Shown: piece by piece, positions 1 through 5,547 of the stretch
Position numbering within the stretch: position 1 is the stretch's first letter
How the letters are laid out: every line of letters starts with the position of its first letter
NCBI GenBank assembly: GCA_031265635.1
Contig: JAISCK010000009.1
Span: 1-11,079 of the forward strand
DNA from: Spirochaetaceae bacterium
Lineage (GTDB): Bacteria > Spirochaetota > Spirochaetia > Treponematales > Breznakiellaceae
Direction of reading: 5' to 3'
DNA: 11,079 nt
Made by a program: the position numbers and the translations under genes
The notes under the pieces: generated by a model
What the model was told of the DNA's origin: nothing
The model's input: the letters and a program-made list of their open reading frames with translations, nothing else
Database searches by the model: none

Positions 1-23
1 AAGGCGGGAGGCCGCAAGGCGTT

Positions 24-1868
24 ATGAAGACCCTGACAATTCGTATAGGCGGTATGACCTGTGTCAACTGCCAGAACAGGATTGAGACAAGGCTGAAAAA
101 TACTCCGGGGATAGAGTCGGCCCGCGTCAGTTTCAGCACCGGCATGGCCGCCCTTAGCTATGACGATTCGGTGATTACCGGCAAAGGGATAACGGATATA
201 ATCGAAGAACTTGATTACAGGGTCCTGGATGATGCAAAGCGCCGGCCTTTTTTTGAAAGCGCCGGAATACTGATTATCATTCTTTCCCTTTATGTGCTGC
301 TGCGGGGCCTGGGAATAGATACCCTTACCCGCGCTTTCCCCCTTGCCGAAGCGGGCATGGGCTACGGCATGCTGTTTGTCATCGGCCTTGTTACCTCGGT
401 TCACTGTATCGCCATGTGCGGCGGAATCAACCTGTCCCAGTGTATTTCCCCGGTTCATCAGGACGAAGCAAGGCGGCGGGCGCCCTTACACGCGCTCCTT
501 CCTTCGGTTCTTTACAATACCGGGCGGGTGCTTTCCTACACGGCCATAGGGGTCATCGTCGGGGCGCTGGGGCAGGCGCTTACCGTATCGGGCCGTTTTC
601 AGGGGGCGGTTCAGCTTCTTGCCGGGGCTTTCATGGTGATCATGGGCCTCAACATGCTCGGCCTTTTTCAGGGTTCCGCTGGAAACGTCCTGCGGCGCTT
701 CACCCCGCGTATGCCGAAAATTTTCACGAAAAAGATACAGGGCGCCGTCAATAAAGGCCCTCTTTTTATCGGCCTCCTCAACGGGCTCATGCCCTGCGGC
801 CCTCTGCAGGCCATGCAGTTATACGCTCTTTCCACAGGCAGCCCTGTTGCCGGGGGCGTCTCAATGTTCCTTTTCAGCGCGGGAACAGCGCCCCTTATGT
901 TCGGCATAGGCGCCTTGAGCGGCGTTCTCAGCCGGAAGTTTACCCGCCTGGTGATGAGATTCGGGGCTGTCCTTGTAACGGTAATGGGCATGGGCATGTT
1001 CAGTTACGGCTTCGGCCTTTCCGGAATCAGCTTTGACCCTGCCGGCAGTATCATGGCGGCGCTGCGTCCCTCTGCCCCGGGGACAGGGGAAGCGGCCTTT
1101 GCGCCGGTAATCGAGAACGGCTTCCAGATTGTCAATTCAACCTTGAGCGGAGGGCGGTATCCCGCGATCACGGTACAGCAGGGTATTCCTGTACGATGGA
1201 CAATCAACGCGCCGCAGGGGAGCATCAACGGCTGCAACAACCGCATGATCATACGGGAATACGGAATCGAATACCGTTTCAAAACAGGTGAAAACATCAT
1301 CGAGTTTACCCCCGGTAAATCCGGCAGGTTTCCTTATTCCTGCTGGATGGGTATGATAAGGAGTTCCATCACGGTGCTTGCCGAGGGGGAAAGCGTTGTA
1401 CAGGAACCGGATACCGCTCCTGTTCCGGCGGGAGTAAGCATTCCCGTTGACGGGGTCGCCGTGGCCGAATTGCGGGAAGACGGAAGATACCAGGCGGTAA
1501 CAATAAAACTCCGGGACGGGGGCTTTGAGCCCTCGATAGTTGTGATGCGGAACGGCCTCCTGGCGCTGTGGACCATCAACAATGATTCGCTTGATCCGGG
1601 AAACAGCCGCGTCGTTTTTCCGGCCTATTATACGCGGCTGGATATTGACCGGGAGGGGGATACCATGATCAGGCTGCTGCCTGACGGTGATTTTGAATTT
1701 TCCACCGGCGACTATGTGTTCTACGGATATGTAAAAACCGTAGATGATTTGGACACCGTGGACATTGAAGCGGTAAAGGCCGAAGTTTCCGCCTTTGAAA
1801 CATTGATATATCCCGACGTTCATTTTGAAGCAGCGGCCGGCTGCTCAGGCGGCTGCTGCGCGCAGTGA
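24..1868 (+). CDS. HMA - UreH/DsbD-like membrane - cupredoxin multidomain copper protein
   Basis: Probable copper transfer protein of the inner membrane, 614 residues. Residues 1-70 are a heavy-metal-associated (HMA) domain with the GGMTCVNC metal site (Cys13, Cys16). About seven hydrophobic segments follow (roughly 78-334), matching the UreH/DsbD-like 'sulfite exporter TauE/SafE' group, with the paired motifs HCIAMCGG (127-134) and NGLMPCGP (253-260). Residues about 365-452 look like a cupredoxin, with Cys404 and the ligand motif CWMGM (440-444). Residues about 483-575 resemble a second cupredoxin fold without the Cys/Met ligands. The protein ends in a CSGGCC tail (607-612). With an odd number of helices, the HMA would be cytoplasmic and the cupredoxins periplasmic. 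The ATG has a GGGAGG 12 bases upstream and an AAGG 4 bases upstream. It is the first gene of the copper cluster, 22 bases before the micro-ORF. Domain identities are recognised from motifs; the metal and direction of transfer are inferred. Confidence 0.85.
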   Translation: MKTLTIRIGGMTCVNCQNRIETRLKNTPGIESARVSFSTGMAALSYDDSVITGKGITDIIEELDYRVLDDAKRRPFFESAGILIIILSLYVLLRGLGIDTLTRAFPLAEAGMGYGMLFVIGLVTSVHCIAMCGGINLSQCISPVHQDEARRRAPLHALLPSVLYNTGRVLSYTAIGVIVGALGQALTVSGRFQGAVQLLAGAFMVIMGLNMLGLFQGSAGNVLRRFTPRMPKIFTKKIQGAVNKGPLFIGLLNGLMPCGPLQAMQLYALSTGSPVAGGVSMFLFSAGTAPLMFGIGALSGVLSRKFTRLVMRFGAVLVTVMGMGMFSYGFGLSGISFDPAGSIMAALRPSAPGTGEAAFAPVIENGFQIVNSTLSGGRYPAITVQQGIPVRWTINAPQGSINGCNNRMIIREYGIEYRFKTGENIIEFTPGKSGRFPYSCWMGMIRSSITVLAEGESVVQEPDTAPVPAGVSIPVDGVAVAELREDGRYQAVTIKLRDGGFEPSIVVMRNGLLALWTINNDSLDPGNSRVVFPAYYTRLDIDREGDTMIRLLPDGDFEFSTGDYVFYGYVKTVDDLDTVDIEAVKAEVSAFETLIYPDVHFEAAAGCSGGCCAQ

Positions 1869-1879
1869 TAGTTCCCCAA

Positions 1880-1889
1880 GGGAGGAGAG
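1880..1889 (+). promoter_or_regulatory. Ribosome binding site of the 29-codon micro-ORF
   Basis: GGGAGGAGAG lies just after the stop codon of the upstream gene. The GGAGG core is 5 bases before the ATG at 1891. This strong, well-spaced site is the main reason to believe the micro-ORF is translated. Confidence 0.7.
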
Positions 1890-1890
1890 C

Positions 1891-1980
1891 ATGGAATTTT
1901 TGCTGGTTCATTGGCATTGTATTGTTCCGGTCATCGCGATTGCCGCGGTTGTACTGTCAGCAAAAAGGAGAAAAAAATGA
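1891..1980 (+). CDS. 29-residue single-helix membrane micro-protein with HWHC motif
   Basis: A short ORF of 30 codons including TGA. It starts MEFLLVHWHC, continues as one hydrophobic segment (about residues 11-24, IVPVIAIAAVVLSA) and ends in the basic tail KRRKK. By the positive-inside rule the N-terminus, with His7, His9 and Cys10, would face the periplasm and the tail the cytoplasm. It has a strong GGAGG site 5 bases upstream, and its TGA overlaps the ATG of the next gene (ATGA), which suggests translational coupling. It sits between a cupredoxin protein and a DUF2318 protein, so the HWHC cluster could bind copper or a small membrane subunit could assist its neighbours; that is inference. 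I do not recognise a named family. It is below the length cut-off of most gene callers, so it may be unannotated. Confidence 0.65.
   Translation: MEFLLVHWHCIVPVIAIAAVVLSAKRRKK
1964..1970 (+). promoter_or_regulatory. Ribosome binding site that fixes the DUF2318 start
   Basis: AAAGGAG is located 6 bases before the ATG at 1977. It selects that ATG over the in-frame TTG at 1911, which would add 22 residues ahead of an obvious signal peptide. The site lies inside the last codons of the micro-ORF. Confidence 0.7.
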
Positions 1981-2462
1981 AAATGTTTTTCGGTTTTCGC
2001 GGGGTCCTGGTTCTGGCAGCCCTTACGGTCCTTGGAGGCTCCTTTGCCTTCGCCCAGAACATACAGCCCAACACGGTAAGGCCCCCCGTCGTTGACCGCG
2101 ATTTGGTTATACGGGTTTCTGAAATCACGGAAACCGCGGTATTCTATCCGGTAGATATTGAAGGAACCCGCCTTGAAGTGCTGGCGGTGCGGGCTCCCGA
2201 CGGAACCATACGGACGGCGTTTAATACCTGTCAGGTCTGTTATGCTTCAGGCAGGGGTTTTTACCGGCAGCAGGGGACGGTACTGGTTTGCCAGAACTGC
2301 GGCAACCGTTTCCGCATGAGCCAGGTGGAAGTCCGTTCCGGGGGCTGTAATCCCGTTCCCATATTTCCGGCAAATAAAACGGTAACGGACACGGCCATTA
2401 CCATTTCAAAAGAATTTCTTAAAGAAGCGAAAGCTATCTTTGCCCGCTGGCGCCGGAGTTGA
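1977..2462 (+). CDS. Secreted DUF2318 (FtrD-like) metal-binding protein
   Basis: A 161-residue exported protein. Residues 1-26 form a signal peptide (MKMFFGFRG, then a hydrophobic core ending FAFA, likely cut before Gln27). The mature part carries the DUF2318/FtrD-like signature: CQVC (Cys85, Cys88), CQNC (Cys105, Cys108) and GGCNPVP (Cys124), five cysteines suited to a metal centre. Family members occur in FtrABCD-type iron uptake, beside a copper protein and a cupredoxin, and are usually annotated as membrane Fe-S proteins; here the domain stands alone as a soluble periplasmic protein. The start is chosen for the well-placed AAAGGAG, the ATGA overlap with the micro-ORF and the signal peptide. 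No Ftr1-type permease is nearby, and the neighbours are copper genes, so a role in copper or redox handling outside the cell membrane is inferred. Family assignment is good; the cofactor is unknown. Confidence 0.85.
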   Translation: MKMFFGFRGVLVLAALTVLGGSFAFAQNIQPNTVRPPVVDRDLVIRVSEITETAVFYPVDIEGTRLEVLAVRAPDGTIRTAFNTCQVCYASGRGFYRQQGTVLVCQNCGNRFRMSQVEVRSGGCNPVPIFPANKTVTDTAITISKEFLKEAKAIFARWRRS

Positions 2463-2481
2463 ATAGGCTTGTCCGGGTCAT

Positions 2482-2541
2482 CCGCCAGACTGCGGTTGGC
2501 TTATAAGTTTTACAAAATGCCGCGCGTTTTGCGGTTTATAA
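2482..2541. repeat. Two tandem CCGC-N6/7-GCGGTT...TATAA motifs before copA
   Basis: The gap upstream of copA holds the same small hairpin twice. The first is CCGC at 2482-2485 pairing with GCGG at 2492-2495, followed by TT and TTATAA at 2501-2506. The second is CCGC at 2520-2523 pairing with GCGG at 2531-2534, followed by TTTATAA at 2535-2541. The copies begin 38 bases apart. They may be paired regulator sites or weak RNA hairpins. Short stems of this kind can arise by chance in GC-rich DNA. Confidence 0.35.
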
Positions 2542-2543
2542 AA
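2508..2543. promoter_or_regulatory. Imperfect palindrome overlapping the copA leader, candidate operator
   Basis: A 36-base imperfect inverted repeat has outer arms TTTTACAAA (2508-2516) and TTTATAAAA (2535-2543) and inner GC matches. It ends 10 bases before the copA ATG and runs into its ribosome binding site (AAAGGAG, 2541-2547). Protein bound here could block transcription or translation of copA. No match to a known copper regulator site (CueR, CopY, CsoR) is claimed. Confidence 0.35.
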
Positions 2544-2553
2544 GGAGTATGCA

Positions 2554-5544
2554 ATGCAGAGCCAGACCTTAGGCATAGGCGGTATGACCTGCGCCGCCTG
2601 CGCCCAGCGTGTTGAGAAGGCGATACGCAGACTGGGGGGTATAGAAAGCGCTTCGGTAAATCTTGCCACGGAAAAAGCCACGGTGATCTACGATCCCCGG
2701 ATGCTGAGAATTTCCGCCGTTAGGGAAGCGATTGAAAAGGCCGGGTACGAGGCGATAGATCTTTCGGAGAAAGGCGCCGTAGACCAGGACAAGCTGCGGA
2801 AAGAAAAAGAAATCAGGGTCTTGAGGACAAAATTTATTGTCGCTGCTTCCTTTGGGTTTGCCCTGCTCTACATCGCCATGGCTCCCATGATCCCGTGGGT
2901 TACGCTGCCTTTTCCGCGGGCCCTGTCGCCGATGAATTTTCCCCTGGTATACGCCCTTGCCGAACTGGCCCTGGTCATTCCCGTCATCATTGCCGGTTAC
3001 AGGTTTTATACCGCCGGTTTCAAAAACCTTCTGCACCGGAGCCCCAACATGGATTCTCTTATTGCCATAGGGACCAGTTCGGCGGTACTCTACAGCCTCT
3101 ACAATACGTATCAGATAGTCCTGGGCAATTTCAACGCGGTAGAGTCTCTCTATTTTGAAACAGCCGGGGTGATTATCGCCCTGATACTGCTGGGTAAAAC
3201 GCTGGAAGCGGTAAGCAAGGGGCGTACCAGCGCGGCGATCAAGAAACTAATGGGCCTTGCCCCAAAAACGGCGATTGTCATTGTTGATGACGGTTCCGGG
3301 GGAACTCTCGAAAAAGAAATTCCCATAGATGAAGTGATACCCGGCGATAGTATTGTGGTGAAGCCGGGAGCCAAGATACCTGTTGACGGGGAGATCATTG
3401 AGGGGCATACGGCCATTGATGAATCCATGCTCACCGGGGAAAGTATGCCTGTGGACAAGAAGGCCGGGGACAAGGTGTATGCCGCGACGATCAACAGCAA
3501 CGGCGTCATCCGGTTCAGGGCCGAAAAAACCGGAAGCGATACCGCCCTGGCCCAGATCATTAAACTTGTGGAAGACGCCCAGGGTTCAAAAGCCCCTATC
3601 GCGCAGATGGCGGATATAGTGTCCGGCTATTTTGTCCCCATTGTCTGCGTGATTGCCCTGCTCGCGGGCCTTGCGTGGTTTGCCGCCTCTTCCTCGGGGC
3701 TTGTTGCCCTGCCTGACGGAAAGACGCCCCTTGAGTTTTCCCTTACCATCTTTATTTCCGTACTGGTTATCGCCTGTCCCTGCGCCCTCGGTCTTGCCAC
3801 TCCTACGGCAATCATGGTGGGAACGGGGAAGGGCGCTGAAAACGGCATCCTGATCAAGAGCGGAGCGGCCCTGGAAACGGCCCATAAAATACAGACTATA
3901 GTATTCGACAAGACAGGAACCATTACCGAAGGAAGGCCCCGGATCACGGATATAGTTACCGCCGGGGGCGTCGACAAGGACTATCTCTTGCGTATAACAG
4001 CATCGGCTGAAAAAGGATCGGAACACCCTCTGGGCCAGGCCATTGTCGCCGGCGCGGAAGAGCTGGGGCTCCCCCTCTTTACGGCCTCGGGCTTTGAGGC
4101 CCTTACCGGCAGGGGCATTGAGGCGGAACTCAACGGGGCCGGCGGCCCGTGCTGTATTCTGGCGGGAAACCGCAAGCTCATGGACGAGCGCGGCATAGCC
4201 CTCGCCGAACTGGAAACCGAATCCGACCGCCTGGCCTCCGAAGGCAAGACGCCCATGTACGCCGCGCTGAACGGAAAAATCGCGGGAATTGTGGCGGTAG
4301 CCGATGTGGTAAAACCTTCCAGCAGGGCGGCCATAGAAAGCCTCCGGGGAATGGGGATAGAGGTTGCCATGATAACCGGGGACAACAAAAAGACCGCCGC
4401 CGCCATTGCCCGGCAGGTGGGCATCGACAGGGTGCTTTCCGAAGTGCTGCCCCAAGACAAGTCCGGTGAGGTGAAAAAATTGCAGGAATACTACGGGGAA
4501 TCAGGGCGCGGGGATGGAACACGCCGCAGGCGTTTTGTCGCCATGGTAGGGGACGGTATCAATGACGCCCCGGCCCTGGCCCAGGCTGATATAGGCATTG
4601 CCATAGGCAGCGGGACAGACGTAGCCATGGAGAGCGCGGATATTGTGCTTATGCGGAGCGACCTTATGGATGTTTCCGCGGCGGTCAATCTGAGCAAGAG
4701 GACCATCAGGACCATCAAGCAGAATCTGTTTTGGGCCTTCGGGTATAACACCCTGGGCATTCCTGTCGCCGCGGGCATTCTGTATCTCTTTGGAGGGCCC
4801 CTCCTTAATCCCATTTTTGCCGCCGCTGCCATGAGCATGAGTTCCGTCTCGGTGCTGACCAACGCGTTACGGCTTAAACGGTTCAAGGTTGTACTTGGGA
4901 GCCTGGTCGCCCTGGCGGTCCTTTCCTGCGGGAACCTTGACGTGGTAGGAAAAGATTCTGTCTCCGCGTTTGACAAGCTCCTCAACCGGATTCCCCGGGC
5001 CCTGGCCTTTGACGAAGCAAACGGCGGCTGGTCCCTGGCCGCGCCCGACAACGAGGCCCGCTTCATCTGGAGCAGGAACTACGCCGAAAGCCCGCTCTAT
5101 GATGTTATGCTTGAATTTAACGCCGCGCCCTTTATCGCCGCCGGTCTTGACGTGAACAGGCTGAGCGGAACCGTAAGGGCCGCCGGGGACAAACTTACGG
5201 TGGGAACCAAGCTCGGCGGAGAAACATTGACGTATAACGGAGAGGCCGCGCCCCTTGCTTCCTATGAATACATCGTAAAGCTGAAAAGGGAGGCCATAGG
5301 CTATCACGGGGCCATGGACCATTACGGGGTAAACCTCGGAAACGGCAATGTTTTTGAATGGGCCAAGGATATGGGAACCAATGACAAGGATATGGTCTTT
5401 GCGCTTAACCCCGAACCCTTTATCGCCGCCGGTGTTGATCCTGCCAAAATAGAAGGCTGGATCTTCACCACGGTAACGGCGGATGACGCCAACGGGAAAC
5501 CCGTACAGCTTGACAAGATACTCAAAGCCTTCAATCTGAGTTAG
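2554..5544 (+). CDS. copA: Cu+-exporting P1B-1 ATPase CopA fused to a C-terminal lipoprotein-like domain
   Basis: A copper-translocating P-type ATPase of the inner membrane, driving Cu+ out of the cytoplasm with ATP. Residues 1-70 are one HMA domain (GGMTCAAC; Cys13, Cys16). Core motifs: TGES (294-297), the intramembrane CPC (408-410), DKTGT with phosphorylated Asp452, HP (491-492), GDGIND (666-671), YN (731-732) and MxxSS (760-764); the last three membrane motifs indicate Cu+ specificity. A short Gly/Arg-rich insert (about 645-660, ending RRRR) precedes GDGIND. Single-HMA CopA usually ends just after the last helix, near residue 778, but here 996 residues are encoded. The extension begins KRFK plus a hydrophobic stretch ending LAVLSC (Cys792), a lipobox, then about 200 residues of unrecognised domain containing the repeat PFIAAG (859-864 and 955-960). 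The ATG has AAAGGAG 6 bases upstream. The ATPase assignment is secure; the function of the extension is unknown. Confidence 0.95.
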   Translation: MQSQTLGIGGMTCAACAQRVEKAIRRLGGIESASVNLATEKATVIYDPRMLRISAVREAIEKAGYEAIDLSEKGAVDQDKLRKEKEIRVLRTKFIVAASFGFALLYIAMAPMIPWVTLPFPRALSPMNFPLVYALAELALVIPVIIAGYRFYTAGFKNLLHRSPNMDSLIAIGTSSAVLYSLYNTYQIVLGNFNAVESLYFETAGVIIALILLGKTLEAVSKGRTSAAIKKLMGLAPKTAIVIVDDGSGGTLEKEIPIDEVIPGDSIVVKPGAKIPVDGEIIEGHTAIDESMLTGESMPVDKKAGDKVYAATINSNGVIRFRAEKTGSDTALAQIIKLVEDAQGSKAPIAQMADIVSGYFVPIVCVIALLAGLAWFAASSSGLVALPDGKTPLEFSLTIFISVLVIACPCALGLATPTAIMVGTGKGAENGILIKSGAALETAHKIQTIVFDKTGTITEGRPRITDIVTAGGVDKDYLLRITASAEKGSEHPLGQAIVAGAEELGLPLFTASGFEALTGRGIEAELNGAGGPCCILAGNRKLMDERGIALAELETESDRLASEGKTPMYAALNGKIAGIVAVADVVKPSSRAAIESLRGMGIEVAMITGDNKKTAAAIARQVGIDRVLSEVLPQDKSGEVKKLQEYYGESGRGDGTRRRRFVAMVGDGINDAPALAQADIGIAIGSGTDVAMESADIVLMRSDLMDVSAAVNLSKRTIRTIKQNLFWAFGYNTLGIPVAAGILYLFGGPLLNPIFAAAAMSMSSVSVLTNALRLKRFKVVLGSLVALAVLSCGNLDVVGKDSVSAFDKLLNRIPRALAFDEANGGWSLAAPDNEARFIWSRNYAESPLYDVMLEFNAAPFIAAGLDVNRLSGTVRAAGDKLTVGTKLGGETLTYNGEAAPLASYEYIVKLKREAIGYHGAMDHYGVNLGNGNVFEWAKDMGTNDKDMVFALNPEPFIAAGVDPAKIEGWIFTTVTADDANGKPVQLDKILKAFNLS
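5128..5145 (+). repeat. First copy of an 18-base exact repeat in the CopA tail
   Basis: CCCTTTATCGCCGCCGGT encodes PFIAAG (residues 859-864). The identical 18 bases recur at 5416-5433, and the protein similarity extends to both sides (LEFNAAPFIAAGLDVNRLSG against FALNPEPFIAAGVDPAKIEG), which points to a duplicated segment 96 residues apart. Confidence 0.75.
5416..5433 (+). repeat. Second copy of the 18-base exact repeat in the CopA tail
   Basis: Identical to 5128-5145 and in the same reading frame, encoding PFIAAG at residues 955-960. Flanking codons differ while the protein pattern is kept, so the duplication is probably old and under protein-level selection, or partly homogenised. Confidence 0.75.
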
Positions 5545-5547
5545 GGA

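Larger units (their letters stand above)
4906..5541 (+). other. Lipoprotein-like C-terminal extension of CopA (residues 785-996)
   Basis: This part of copA has no counterpart in ordinary Cu+-ATPases. It follows a basic KRFK (775-778) and looks like a secreted lipoprotein read through from copA: hydrophobic h-region, lipobox with Cys792 (TGC at 4927-4929), then a soluble region rich in aromatic and acidic residues (for example GWSLAAP, FIWSRNY, GYHGAMDHYGVN). There is no good start codon with a ribosome binding site at the junction; the nearest in-frame starts are ATG 4837 and GTG 4852, both inside the last CopA helix. By topology the domain should face the periplasm, since CopA ends in the cytoplasm and the added helix crosses once more. 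It may accept copper from the pump; that is inference. Confidence 0.6.

Noticed and set aside
1866..1871. Selenocysteine or read-through at the TGA TAG end of the first gene
   Set aside because: The TGA is followed at once by an in-frame TAG, so read-through would add only one residue; the Cys-rich tail is simply the end of the protein.
1911..1976. In-frame TTG extension adding 22 residues to the DUF2318 protein
   Set aside because: It would place charged and Cys-rich sequence before a clear signal peptide. It lacks a ribosome binding site, whereas ATG 1977 has AAAGGAG at 6 bases, and the same bases encode the micro-ORF in another frame.
2509..2540. MerR/CueR-type promoter with -35 TTTACA (2509-2514) and -10 TTTATA (2535-2540), 20-base spacer
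   Set aside because: The long spacer is suggestive, but transcription would then begin near 2548, after the ribosome binding site, leaving copA nearly leaderless; kept only as a possible operator.
3586..4455. Minus-strand open frame of 289 codons inside copA
   Set aside because: It is antisense to the conserved ATPase core, is rich in Gly/Arg/His low-complexity sequence and has no motif.
4837..4929. Separate lipoprotein gene starting inside copA (ATG 4837 or GTG 4852)
   Set aside because: Neither start has a usable ribosome binding site and the frame is continuous with CopA. Internal initiation is not excluded but a fusion is the simpler reading.
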